A stretch of 64,000 nt of DNA from Anas platyrhynchos. Taxonomy: Eukaryota; Chordata; Aves; Anseriformes; Anatidae. The translations under genes were made by a program, and so were the position numbers. The notes below the pieces were generated by a model. The model did not search any database. It saw nothing but the letters and a program-made list of their open reading frames with translations, and was not told the DNA's origin. Where the stretch lies: the NCBI RefSeq assembly GCF_047663525.1, contig NC_092621.1:11033501-11097500 (forward strand), read 5' to 3'. This document shows, piece by piece, positions 50,370 through 62,000 of this stretch; position 1 is the stretch's first letter, and every line of letters begins with the position of its first letter.

Positions 50370-50665
50370 TTTCCTTCTGCTGGTCCAGGCACCACTCATC
50401 CCCCTCATCTTCTTACCAAGCCCACCACAAGCACACGCTGCTCCTCCACCCCTTCTTGCACACTCCTTGCCTTCCAGGAGCACATCCTCCACACCTTACC
50501 AAGCCCACCTCACCTCTCCTTGCTTAGCCCAAGCACAACCCCCTCCACCTGCCCCTTACCCACAAGGTGCAACCCCAACCCCTTCACCTCCACCTCCCCG
50601 AGCCCACCCCATTCCCCAATCCCCTCTCCCCCTCTCCTCGTCCTGCCCCAGCACACCGCCCATCA
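50370..50665. repeat. C-rich, G-poor pyrimidine-biased tract upstream of PMAIP1
   Basis: About 300 bases dominated by C, with T and A and very few G on the + strand (words such as CCTCCACC and ACCCCAACCCC). The complementary strand has several G-runs close together (around 50597-50640) that satisfy the usual pattern for a G-quadruplex. The composition changes sharply to a CpG-rich promoter at about 50680. Confidence 0.75.
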
Positions 50666-50802
50666 TCTCCTCTCATTTTGGCACCGGCGGCGCTGTCCCC
50701 GCCGCCCCGGGCGCGCTCGGGCACGTCGCCGCCCTCCCATTTTTTTTTGGGGGGGAGGGCGGGATCCCCGCGTACTTTCCGAACGTCACAGCCCGGGGAA
50801 AG

Positions 50803-50820
50803 CCCCCCCCCCCCCCCCCC
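50803..50820. repeat. Poly-C tract (C18)
   Basis: Uninterrupted run of 18 C about 110 bp upstream of the PMAIP1 start codon. Its length may be unreliable in sequencing. Confidence 0.95.
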
Positions 50821-50880
50821 GCCGCTATTAGAGCCGCGCTCCGCCCCGACCGGCGTCATTTGCCCTTGGTCGCCGGTCCG

Positions 50881-50900
50881 TGACAAGCCTTAACAAGACG
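50881..50900 (+). promoter_or_regulatory. Candidate p53 response element
   Basis: TGACAAGCCT immediately followed by TAACAAGACG: two adjacent decamers with CAAG cores (RRRCWWGYYY) and no spacer. The first fits 9 of 10 positions, the second 7 of 10. It lies 32 bp before the first ATG. Mammalian NOXA is a direct p53 target through a promoter element with two CWWG cores. Binding here is inference. Confidence 0.4.
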
Positions 50901-50931
50901 TGCAGTCACGGATCCGAGCCGTTTCGCCGTG

Positions 50932-51276
50932 ATGATGCCGTGCAGGACCCTGCGCAAACCTGCACAACCCTCCGCAGGTACGGGGAGAAGGGAGCACTGG
51001 GGCGAGGGTAGGATGATGGGGGAAAGGTGAGGGGACAAATCCGGGTGTCACATTTTTTGGGAGGTTAATAGAAGGGGGAAAAAAGCGCGATTTTTTTTTT
51101 TTTTTCTCTCTGATTTGCGGCCGGTAGCGGTGCGGGTGTGAGCGCTGTGCCTGTGCTTTGCAGAACGGCAGGCGGTGGCGGAGTGCGCGCTGGAGCTGCG
51201 CCGGATCGGCGACAAGGCGGACTTTCGACAGCGGATCCTGAACCTCATCACAAAGCTGTTCTGCCCCAAAACGTGA
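50932..51276 (+). CDS. PMAIP1: PMAIP1 (NOXA), BH3-only pro-apoptotic protein, two coding exons
   Basis: The coding sequence joins 50932-50977 and 51164-51276, giving 52 residues (51 if the second ATG at 50935 is used; human NOXA has 54). The intron is 186 bp with canonical GTACGG donor and TTTGCAG acceptor. Exon 1 encodes an N-terminus resembling human NOXA (MP....RKxAQPS pattern). Exon 2 encodes the BH3 helix LRRIGDKADF (residues ~27-36, with the invariant L...GD) and a C-terminal mitochondrial-targeting segment ending in KLFCPKT, close to the human ending. The protein acts at the outer mitochondrial membrane, where its BH3 helix binds and promotes loss of MCL1 (and BCL2A1), freeing BAX/BAK. 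The Ile inside the BH3 core, where human has Phe, is also what I recall from mouse. A longer out-of-frame open reading frame overlaps exon 2 and hides this short gene. Alignment to human favours the second ATG as start; the first has a purine at -3 as well. Confidence 0.95.
50978..51163 (+). other. PMAIP1: PMAIP1 intron 1
   Basis: GT...AG intron of 186 bp, phase 1 (splits the Glu codon, G|AA). It contains a run of 15 T at about 51091-51105 and remains CpG-rich at both ends. Confidence 0.92.
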
Positions 51277-53860
51277 GGCCCCCATCCTCGGCGGGGCACG
51301 GGAAGAGGGGGAAGACATTGGCTTTGCAGATCTGGAACGAGAGACTTCGCTTATACTGGGAGATGGAGAAAGCTCTTTGCATCGCCTTTTGCTACCCGGA
51401 GCCACCGGGGGATGGCTGTCGCAACATGATTTCTTTGGATAGTGTTACAGCATCATCGGCCCATCGATGCCAGCCTGGAAGGAAAGTAGCGCTGGGAACA
51501 GCCGCTAGGGCCGAGGGGCCGCGGGGCAGGATGCAGCCGGGCACAACCTGCCGCGGCATCCTTCAGTCCCCGCAGCTACGTCTCACCCTCGGGAACAAGC
51601 CAAAACCGTAATAATAATTCAAGAAAAGTCAGCATCTTGGAACGCAGGACCGGCTGTCACAAGGTGAAAGGCAGCGTTCAGGTTCTGACTGTTCTCGTTT
51701 CCTAAAGCTCGGATTCTGCTGGACAGGAGATTTGTGTGGTGATGGGGATATCGTTAATTAAACCACTATCTTTATTGAAAAGTTAGTTGTTGTTTAAAAG
51801 TTGTTTCACAGACTAAAAACTACAGTTCTGTGAATTAACATGATGTTGTGTAATTCTAGTCTGTATTATATATATATGTACATATTTATATTTATATATA
51901 TATAATATATTTATGCAAATATGTGTAACCCTGCTTGCACGAATGGAGTATTTCACAGAACTATCAATTGAATGCTACTTTTTTATTCTCAAAAAGCAGT
52001 ATGGAAAAGTGTTCAAATCATGAGAAAAAAAATATAATTATATTAACTAGAAAAAAGCATAATTTTGTCTGATAGTAAAAGAAATACCCCATGCATTGCA
52101 GAAGGGAACATACTTTAGTATATCGTTAAATATGATGTATGAATATATATTATACAAATACAGATATTGAGGTATTTGAGTTTAGGGGAAGGAATTCTTT
52201 CAACATTATAAAGAATTTCTTGACAACAATATGATACCACTCTGTATTTTGTAAGTAACAATGTAACTCTTAGAAAAAGAAAAACAAAAAAGTAGATCTT
52301 AAAGCTGAATCTGAATTTTTTTAAGTACATTATTTTTTCAAAAAAGGCAGCTATGTCTCTTTGAAAAAATAATAGAATTGAATGTTACAGTAAGTGCAGG
52401 AAAGTATCCTTGGGTTTTTACACGTTCAGTGATAATTACCAGCAGAGGTTCTTTTCCTGTACTTCACTTCCGTTTCATTTCATGGTATCCTCATCTAAGT
52501 TCCAGAACGATGAAGCTGCTGTAGCACACCTGGTGAATGGTGACGCATTACGCTTATCTCATGGAGGGGTTCCACTCAGCTGGCTTTGAAGTAGCTGAAC
52601 TAAGCACGCAGCTCAGCTCGCTCTCGAGGCAAGTACTAGCCCTGCTTGCCTGTTCTTGTCAGACGTGACCCCAAACAGTATTCTTTCTAGCAAGAAAATG
52701 CTTGTAGCCGGTCACGTTTTGTTACTACCTCTTCAGTCAGTGTTCAGAAGTATGCAAAACAACCATCTCCTTCCGGAGATGCAGCGTGAAAAGAAACATG
52801 ACGTCATACTCTCGCTTCTCTTACTAACCTCTGTTTTGGTGTGTACGGTTGCACTGTGTAAGGGTGCGTAGCTGCACCTCCTGAATTCTGGCTCAAATTA
52901 CAGTTCTTCCTGCCTTGTGGTGACACCTTTCTAGTATTTATAATACGTTTTTCAGCTAGCTCTTCTGAACCTGACTTTAGAAAATTGTTGTTACATAGCT
53001 TACATAGTTTTGCTTGTTGTCACGACTGACAGTGTGTGGCTGTTACTCGTTGACAGTGATTTCGCTGAGCAGAAGGGGGCTGACTGCCTTCTGCTCGGAG
53101 GACTTCATCCAGTATCAGCAGTGTTACTGGGAGCTTTGCTGTTGGCTTGAGCCAAAGGTACAGTTTCTTTTCTAAGCCAGCCAACACCTTTCCAGTGAGA
53201 ACGTAATGTTCACCTTAGTATTGCAAAGTAGCATGTTTTGCTGACATGTACATAAGTCGGTTTTCCCAGTATGAAAAAGTAAATGCAAAGGGTTTTTGTT
53301 AAACACCAGTGTCCAGGCAAAGCTGCTCACCAGGGGCAGTCCTGAGCATGGTGGAAATAGTGCAGCTGCAAGCCCTTGGCCCAGGGAGCCCTGCAGATTC
53401 AACGGGGGCACTGTGCCTGTCTGGGGCCCCCAGAAACATACAGCATTAGCATTGACAGTAGTATCTGAAATGTATTTGGGTACGAGCATTCTGTTTAATG
53501 TATGCTGCTTTGAAATTTGACAGAAATCTAGGTGTAGGGCTCATAGAGCCTGGCCAATAATTTAGGCTGTAGCACACAAAAATATTACCAGAAAAAAAAA
53601 ATAAATTATTGCATCCCCATAAATGCGTTGTCTTGGGGCCATCTAAGTTAAGTACCAGTGTAGTGTTTTTCTGTCTAGATCTGCAAGGACTATTTTTTTT
53701 TTTGTGAAATGTGTTTGTGTTTCTCTGAAATTTGTCAAGAGTGCTAGCATCCGCACTGAGCATAGGAAAAAGGATACGGGCTGGTTATTTCACTGTATGT
53801 CCTATGCATGTATGTCTTGACTTCTTGTTGAGATAATAAATATGAAATGCTAACAAGAAA
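51277..53860 (+). other. PMAIP1: Probable PMAIP1 3' UTR
   Basis: Downstream of the stop the sequence changes within 400 bp from GC-rich to AT-rich with many ATTTA-like and TATATA stretches. The first AATAAA hexamers on this strand after the stop are at 53600-53605 and 53835-53840; the second is followed by a GT-rich stretch (ATTGTTGTAACTTTGTTTTTTT) that suits cleavage at about 53855-53865. The inferred UTR is about 2.6 kb. Internal open frames (for example 52656-52871) are not credible genes. Extent unproven without RNA data. Confidence 0.4.
53835..53840 (+). terminator. PMAIP1: Candidate poly(A) signal of PMAIP1
   Basis: AATAAA with a downstream GT/T-rich element within about 50 bases. An alternative AATAAA lies at 53600-53605. 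Confidence 0.4.
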
Positions 53861-54221
53861 AATGAGTCATTGTTGTAACTTTGTTTTTTTGAGGGCTCCG
53901 AATTAGTTGTTATGTTACACAAATCCCTTCCAAATAGCTGGAAGGCAGAGGGCACACTCTGAGACAACAGCAAAGTGCCAACAGATTGATAATGGGAGAC
54001 CAGGCTTTCACCCCTGGCCATAAGAGGAACAAGAACTAACCCACTTCCTGAACTTCAAAATGGGACACCAAGGCAGGTGTTCTAGTATTTTCTAGTGACT
54101 TCTGCCTGCAGAACAGCCTGGTGGTGGCAGGGCATCTGTCAGAGGTACTTCTACCAGAAGCACTGCAGCTTTAAGGAAGGAAGAGTATCCCTGGGGATCA
54201 ATGAAGGGCAGAAATTTTAGC

Positions 54222-54285
54222 TTTTTTTTTTTTTTTTTGCTTTTTTTTTTATTATTATTATTTTTTATTTTTTATTTCTCCTTCT
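54222..54285. repeat. T-rich low-complexity tract
   Basis: T17, a short break, T12 or so, then (ATT)n and TTTTTATTTTT words. Confidence 0.9.
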
Positions 54286-56799
54286 TGAATGCAGGCAGAA
54301 AGACATGCAGAGTTTTGCCAACATCAGATTTTGACTTTCTCCAAAGTTTGATTCTGGCATTCTGGAAGGGCAGGAAAATTGTACCACTTACCACGAGGGA
54401 TAGCAGAGAGCTTCCTCCACAGAGGAAGCACAGAGCTGGGGTCCAAGGACATGGCTATGGGGAGAAGAGCCCAAGACTTTCACTGTGATGCTATGCCTTA
54501 TGGGCAGGGGAGAAGCACCACTCCTTGGGCAAGCATCCCCAGCACAAGGAGGGCTAAAAGCACTTTGACCAAAGGCTCTGGTTTCTGGCTAATGACAAAA
54601 TAAATAAATGAATAAACCAGAGGGGACCAAGTCCCTGTCCCATCCCAGTTAGCCTTCAGCAGAGCAGCTCACACTCTCAAGTCTCGCCAGCCTTGTGAGA
54701 GCACCCCAAGCCACCCTCACCCAGTGCCCACAGGGTCCATACCGGAGTGCGATGCCGGCGGCACGGCACAACATGCAGTGACCTGCTCCTCCCTACAGGG
54801 CATGAAAACAAAAATCTCGTAACAGAGGCACAGCACGGCCATCTGAAGGAGCCTGCCTGACTCACCCCAAGCTGATATCAAAAAAAAAAAAAAAAATCAA
54901 CAAACCAAACCTGCCTGCTAGGGCTGCCAGCCCAACACGCTCGGCCCTGGGTCACGTTCGCGCTGTGCTCAACTGGGCGCAAAGCAGCCCCGTGGCAGCC
55001 GCCAGCTCACTCTCCCACACCCGAGACTGGATGCACAAGTGGCATTTCCTAAACAAATTGCTAGACACCAGACAACACACACACACACCCCTCCGCCCCT
55101 GGATGTTTTTCTAAGTCATTTGGAAAGCAGTAACTCACATGCTGCTAAGTATTTTTAGCACATGCCCTGGAAGGGGCTTGTTTTAATTTCCTCCCATCGA
55201 CACGAGACGGTGCAAGGGCATGACGTGCATCCGTAGAGATGCTGGAGGCCAGACAGGAAGGGCTGGGGATTTGATGCGCTGGCTTTCAGTCTGGCAGGGT
55301 TTTCCATGAAGCAAGTGACTGCCTGATGGCGGGACAGTCAGTGAGCAATAGTCCTGAAAGCTGTTAGGGCTGTAAACAAGGGTCTTTGCTCAAGTGCTGC
55401 ACCGTATCACCTGGGTGACGGGGTGAGAAACTGGCCTTGCCAAGGCTGCCCTCCCTTCTCACGCACAGTCCCTTTGCAATGCAAATCTCACCAGTCCACG
55501 AGCCCTCCGAAAGCACGGAGGCAGATGTCTGCAGCAGCAAGCATCCCTCGAGACAGTCCCTGTGACCAACTACAACCCTTTCTGTCCCTTCACCTTACAG
55601 AGGTTTCGGCATTGCCAATGGGGACCCAGGCACCCCCCTGCAGATATCCCCCAGCTGGGCACAGACCCACTTGCTGCATAAGGCTGGGAGCTGTCGTGGG
55701 GCTGCTGGCACTCCAATTTGCTGCTGCTGCTGCCCCAGGGCGCTTGGAACAAGGCACAGCTCCAGGACAGCACATTCATCGTGGGGCTTTTGTGCCGTGT
55801 TTTCCAGTGTTAGCACGCTCTGCCCAAGTCAAGGTACCACTATCACGCCTCCTCCCTCAGCACTGAGCCACAGAATCTGACCCAGGACAGCAGCCACCTT
55901 TTCCAAGTGCTGTAATGCAGGGATTTACAGGCGGGTTTCCTCTTACGCCTTCCCCTCCCTGCTCCTGAAAGGGACGTGACAGAGCTGTGACGGAGGCACA
56001 AGGCCACGTTTGCTCCAGGTCCCTCCTGCCAGGACAAGGAACGAGGGCAGTCACTTTTACTGTCAGCAGCCAGGCTGTGCCCTGCACTGTGGCAGGGCAG
56101 GCAGCACATCGATGAAATTGTTTCACCAGGTAGGGAAAAACTGCAGGAATTCCAGCTTCGTGGAGCTTGTTTGCCCAGAGCAGAGATACGGGCCTGATTC
56201 AGCTGCCCAGGGAGGTAAGGCTACTGTACACGGAACTAGGAGACGACGGGAAAGAAGGTTCTAGGTTTATTGCTGATTAATTTCAGAAAATACCCTGACT
56301 AATGGAAAACATTGTTCCAGTCACAGCTTTGCACAATGCAGGACAGGACAACCCCTTGTTTGGGAAGAAGATGGTTATTTATACCAAGAGGTTTGTTCTT
56401 ACGATCATTTGTTGGGAAGGATTTTACACTTCTTAACGGGAAAAACAAACAAAAACAACACTTTAGAAAGTGTTGTAATTGTGATTAATTTGTGAAATCT
56501 TTTAGCTGAGTCAAGTGCTTTGAGGAACACATGACCGCACGGAAAGAGCAAGCCTTGGCTGGCTTTCCCTCTAAAGGAGAAGTCTGAAATGGGCCACAGC
56601 TCCTTTTGCCAGGGCAGGTGATGGCCCTCTGCATTCAGCAGTGCTCCTTGGTGAGAAGATTTCACCCAGCCTTCTTTACCAGAAGCAGCAGGGACTGGCC
56701 CTGGGTAACACAGCATCCCTTGCTTCCTACGAACCCACTGAGGCAGGGCTGGTGGACACAGGATGGGGGTGCTGTGAAGCACTTACATGACCCGAGAGT

Positions 56800-56912
56800 C
56801 TATAGAAAGAAAAGAAAGAAAAAACAAAAACAAACAAACAAACAAACAAACAAACAAACAAAAAGGGGGGGGGGGGGGGGAGAGGGGAAGGAAAAAAAGA
56901 AAAAAAAAAAAA
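56800..56912. repeat. Composite simple repeat: (AAAG)n, (CAAA)n, G16, A-rich
   Basis: An AAAG-like block is followed by about ten CAAA units, then A4 and an uninterrupted G16 (56865-56880), then GAGGGGAAGG and A-runs. Homopolymer length is likely uncertain. Confidence 0.95.
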
Positions 56913-57375
56913 AGCACCAAAATGGCTGGACCAAAGCTCTGAACCTCCAAACCCAGGGCAAGACAAGGTGCTGGTGGTGCAGACAGGACATGCCGCCTGC
57001 AGGGCTGGCTGTCCCTAGGCAATGGGCAACAGAGGTGGTTTTCCTCCCCCTCACAGATTTTTGACAGAATGCCAGAAATCTAGATGGGTCCATAAATGAC
57101 CACACCGGAGGCAGGTGGACCCTAAGTCAGGGTAAGCAATATTAACAGAGCAGGAGAGCAGCAAAGACATCAGAAATGGTAAATAAGCCAGAACTTCTCA
57201 GGTAGGATGATAAACTTGAGTGTAAATAAGTCAATGCCTCTACTTACCTCATTTAGATCTCAGCCCCGTATGTTAGTGATATGGGAATTAAAAAAAGTTG
57301 TGCCCCAAACTGTAAAGTCCTCCTCCTTTTTGTGCCAATTTCCCTGTGTACCAACACCCCAAGGCTTTTAGAGAA

Positions 57376-57417
57376 AATAAATAAATAAACAAAAATAAAA
57401 ATAAAAATAAAAATAAA
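57376..57417. repeat. (AAATAA)n simple repeat
   Basis: Tandem AAAT and AAAAAT units; no other feature. Confidence 0.9.
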
Positions 57418-58017
57418 GTCTCTGAAACATACTTGGAGTGGATAAAACCAAAACCTAACTTTCTATCATTGTACATAGCCCAGGGCATAAATGATGTCCC
57501 AAGTGCTAACCTATTTATGGATTAAGTCTATTGTGTCTAATCTCTGCTGTATTCCTCTGTAATGAGCCACTGTCTGGGGCAATTAAGATTTTAATTAAGG
57601 GCTTTCAAGACTCATCCTACCAGAGCCAGGCTGCTCTGAGGCTTGACCCCAGCCTCGTTAGGAGGACATGGGAGAAGGACGGACAGGAGGGCTGCCATTC
57701 TGTCTAGTAAAGGGGCTCAGGGCAGCAAGGAAGCCAAGGCACCTTGTTTTTTCTGGGGTGATTCAGCACAAGAGCTGGGGCTTTTCCCTCCGCATGTGAC
57801 TCTTGTTCACTCACACACTTCTGGTGCAGCACGCGGAAAGGAAACCAAAAGTAAACGCGGCAGCCTGTGGGTAAACGCAGCATTCTGTGGGGTACGAGCC
57901 TGAAGACGATGGCGATGCCTTTGGAGCGGGGGAAGCAATTGCCTTCCTCCCCTCTCAGAAAGGCCCACCAGCCCTTTCTGGCAGCACTGGAGGAACTGGT
58001 GTGAGGCTACCAAGGCT

Positions 58018-58125
58018 CGGCAGGAGGGAGGTGGGCGAGCACCGAGCAGAGGCACGCGAGCGAGAGGGTAGGGCTGGGGGGCGAGCCAGCCGGGAGTTTC
58101 CAGCCGTGCAGCTGCTGCGAGCACC
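58018..58125. other. Isolated CpG-rich patch
   Basis: About 110 bp with some nine CpGs (GGGCGAGCACCGAGC, CACGCGAGCGAGAGG, GGGGCGAGCCAGCCGGG), unlike its flanks. No exon or start codon context could be assigned. Confidence 0.4.
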
Positions 58126-59014
58126 CAACCCAGTGCTCAAAACATGGAGCTACGAAAAAGCAATTCAGGAGGCCCTGGGAGGATGACATAAATGCCTAAC
58201 CCACCATTTCCTTCCCCCGGCTCAGCCTACCTCGCAGTGACTAGCTGACATGTCCGGGCACCTACAGGCAGCACTGTTTTGGGGTGCCTCTGGCATTCCC
58301 CGTGTCAAAGCAGCTCCCAAGGAGGACATCTGGACCGTACTTTCCAGGCCAACTCATCCTTCTGGGAGGTAGGCTTGCTTCGAGCCACACTGCAGTGATA
58401 ATGAAGATGGCTGTGTCTGTAGAGAGGTGGATGCTCATGTTCCCAATTCGGGGGTTACGGCCTTACCTCCTGCCATGAGCGCCACACCATGCACACAGAG
58501 CTTACATCCAGCCCAGCGTACTGGGGTTTTGGAGAGGAGCTTACCCCCCAAGAAGGTTGGAGACAACAAAAAATACCAGGCCAGGACTAGCTGTATATAC
58601 ATAATTCCCTGTACATACAGCCCATCTCCTATAGCCCACTTGCTTGGCAGGAGGGTGAGAGGCTTGCTCCTAAGGAAAACTGCATGAAGCCTTTGCCATC
58701 TGCATTTTCCTTGCTAAGAGGCAGGAGAAAAAAACAAACAAACAAACAAAACAACAAAACCACACATCTTCCATAGCAGGTCCTAGACAACATGTTTTAA
58801 CACTTCCTAAATGCCTTAACCCTGTTTACACTGAACAACAGTTCTTACAGGGCAGTATTTTACTTCTGGTTTAGACGCCCGTCTTGACAGCACAAATGCT
58901 TCGGTCTTCATGCTCTCCAGGACAGCCTCATCTCTGCGATGCCACCTACAGCCATGGGCCAGCCAGACTTTGGTGTAACAGAAATAAATACCTGGAGGAG
59001 TACTAAGGATACCA

Positions 59015-59020
59015 TTTATT
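59015..59020 (-). terminator. PDZD2: Candidate poly(A) signal of PDZD2
   Basis: AATAAA on the - strand (TTTATT on +). A second at 59177-59182 could serve as an upstream alternative. Confidence 0.4.
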
Positions 59021-62000
59021 TTCAAAATCACTAAAAAACCCAAACAAAACAGTTTATGGCGATACAGATTTACATAACAGAGACAGCAAATTGGAAAATG
59101 TACAATCTATTTCATGTTATTGCACTCACTGTTTATAATATACAAGGCATTTTAAACAGTTTTCATTAGAAGAAGTTTTATTTATATAAATAAAAGTGTA
59201 AATATACAATATCATACAAGAAGTGTATCAGGCTAATACACAAAATCTACCTATAGTGGGATCCCCATTTCTCACAAAATCTAGTCTACTCATCAAATAT
59301 TTGCACGTGTACATTTACATACCCTAAACATAAAAACATTCCCACCTGGGAATGGTCCCTTCAGATTTTGAAAAGAACCACTGCAGAATATTAACTAGGG
59401 TTAATTTTAAGTGAAGATTATTAGAAAATGAGTCAATCAGCGGTTTCTTAATACTTATCTGCCCTCATTATTATTTTTTTTTAATTTTATTTTTAATTTA
59501 GCAAGAAAACGATCAGATATTGCTCCCTCACTAATTTAGGCCTAATCTCACATTTAAAAAAAAAATACAATTAAAATTTTTATTTCTGGACACAGATGCA
59601 GTCCCCAAAGAGGCTGGGAAGAGCTTCCAGGCACAAAAGGCTGCAGAATATTCAATTGTAGAATCTCACCGGAGCCTACTCTCCTACCCAGGATGTGCCC
59701 CAAGCCTAGGAAGTAGCAAAGCCAGACCAGACCAGACCCGCTCTATCTAGGAACAAATTCACCTTGTCTGGCATGCCTACAGGCCCCTGATGAAGAGTTT
59801 TGGACCAAGTGCATATTTTCATCCTGATTTTTGGTCTGTCAAATTGCAGCTGTGAGTCTTTGGAGAGTCACCGCTCTCCTCCTGCCAACACTCCTCCTTG
59901 TCAAAGAATTACTGTGGGGACTGGCATGCAAACAGCAAGGCCAAAAATGCTTGTGAACTTACTGAATACTGATGAACTAATGCAACTTCCTTTGTCATTT
60001 TGATGTAACCAGGCTCTCAGAAAAGTAACAGTTACTTTGCTAGGTGTTTAAAAGAAGGTTCACTACATCTGTTCGCTCTATCTATCCTTTTCGAAATAAA
60101 GTGGACCCCCATTACGTACATCCTGGGGCTTTTTTGTGAGTGTCACCCCAATAGAGACATCAGGAATTGCTACTGTAATCAGATCAACACTGGCAGCATC
60201 TGTAAAGATGCTTCCTGTTCCTTCACCAAAAATAAAATAAAATAGTATTTTCCAGAACAGGAACAATCAGGGTTAAATACTATTCTTTTTCTTGCTGTAA
60301 AGGTAGTAGAGAAGCATATCATTCTATCCATATTAAGTATTAGACTTAAAACATTAAACCTACCTTTTACATTATCGCCACTACTGAAACACACAGAACT
60401 CCCTGGCTCTCTTTGCTGTTACTTATCCAACACATATCTACGTGCATGTAAAATAAAATACTGAACAGTATTCAAGTACTGAAAAATAAAAGCCTTCTAT
60501 ATCACTCACAATGAACAGTATCTGCAAATAAGTGTCTGAAAATACTCACCACCTATCATTTTAAGACACCTCAAATTAAGTTTGATTTACAAAATGAGGA
60601 CTTGATCTTTGAGCTCACACCGGTTAAGGAGGGAGCTATATGTCCTCCCGGCATTGGAACCTCAAAGATTTTCAACTGTGTACTGAAAAACAAATACAAA
60701 ACAAAACAAAACAAAAAACCTGTCATTTCCTAAAACATTTGTGATTTACCACATTAAAGTAGCAAAAAGTCAGTACTGCACTTGTACGTATTATACATAT
60801 ACGGGTATGCATTTACTACACTGCATTAAATTCCACATGCATTTTATGTATCTATTATACACGCTATTACAATCAGATTTTGGTCACTCCTGAACAAGGC
60901 CTAGCCATTTCATTGCCAAATGTCTGCTGTTTTTCAGCAAACAAGCAAAGCTAACTTTTTTATCCCCATAAGGTCCTGTGACCCATCGTGCTGCATCTTC
61001 CCGAAACCTCCCCACCATTGAGGTGACCAAAGGTGAGAACTGGTCCCGATGGAGGGGCTGAGCTTTGGGGTCACAGGGGACCCAATTCCACAGCTATTTC
61101 ACAGCACTGAACCTGAATTAGCTTAAACACATATCCTGCAGGCAAAGCGGCTGTAGGATTATGTACAGTATTGCCTTTTTTTTAACCAAAAAGTTGCATC
61201 TCTCCCTGGATTCTCGTGTGAGTGCATGTCACTGAAAAAGAATTAACTCTATTTATTTGTAGGCAAACATTGCACAGCTTTTCTGCTCGCCTGGTCTCTG
61301 GTTGCCTCACAGAACCCATTTTTTTCCTGCGTATCACGAGCTGCAGACTAATGAAGCTGTCACCAAAATGAACCAAACCGGGAGCCCACCACCCCGGAAG
61401 CAATTGCTCTAAGCACTGTTGAAAAAAGATAAGAAAACTGAACGATAGCATGATCTTGGGATAGGGCCAAGTGACAAGCCCAGAACTTTTTGTAACAGCT
61501 TCGCGGTGTCTTGCCTTACTATAAACTTCAGATTTGGACCAGCTCCAGGCTGAGAGCTCTTCACCCCGGGCATGCTGGCTGTGAGTGGGTCTCCAGCCTA
61601 ATGTGACAAACAACCTGAGCACTCTGGAACAAACAACTTGTTCTCAGCTGATAAGGATGCTGGCCCATTTCCTCCTGTATCTCTTTTATGTTGTTTAGCC
61701 ATCCCAGATATAGGAAGAGAAATAGCAGAGTCTAATCATTCGCACCCATACATTCTCCTCCCTATAGAGCAGACTATAAATAACACTGGGCAGCATGGCC
61801 CACTGCTGATACCTCTACCAGGGGTAGAGATGAGAAAATCCAAACTAAATGTCTGCAGCACTGCAACTCTTACGGTTTTGTTCTATCTACACCATGGCTT
61901 CTCCCACCTACACAAAGAGTTTTCAGTTTCACCATCCAAAACCTTCAGCATCAGCCCGTTCCTGACACAGCCGGGCAGACTTACACCTTGTGCACACATA

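Larger units (their letters stand above)
50680..51300 (+). promoter_or_regulatory. PMAIP1: CpG-rich promoter region of PMAIP1
   Basis: Dense CpG and high G+C begin at about 50680 and cover both coding exons. Sequence words of interest upstream of the start codon are ACGTCA at 50783-50788 (a CRE half-site on the opposite strand), GGCGTCA at about 50852-50858 (a second CRE/ATF-like half-site), a p53-element-like 20-mer at 50881-50900 and an ACGTG hypoxia-element core at 50898-50902. Mammalian NOXA is known to respond to p53, ATF/CREB family factors and HIF1, which makes these words plausible. No TATA box is evident, and the start of transcription cannot be placed. Homopolymers (T9-G7 around 50740-50756 and C18 at 50803-50820) may hamper sequencing here. 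Confidence 0.7.
53865..58990. other. Intergenic stretch between PMAIP1 and PDZD2 3' ends
   Basis: No gene recognised. Open frames reach 152 codons (56606-57064) but overlap on both strands and include simple repeats. It holds T-rich DNA at 54222-54280, an (AAAC)n / G16 / A-rich composite at 56800-56912, an AAATAA repeat at 57376-57416, (AAAC)n at 58732-58752, and a CpG-rich patch at about 58018-58125 that could be a small regulatory element. Confidence 0.5.

Noticed and set aside
50290-50883. 197-codon proline/serine-rich frame upstream of PMAIP1
   Set aside because: It is a by-product of the C-rich tract and CpG island, and runs through the C18 homopolymer.
51138-51611. 157-codon frame overlapping PMAIP1 exon 2
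   Set aside because: It is out of phase with the conserved BH3 coding frame and begins inside the intron.
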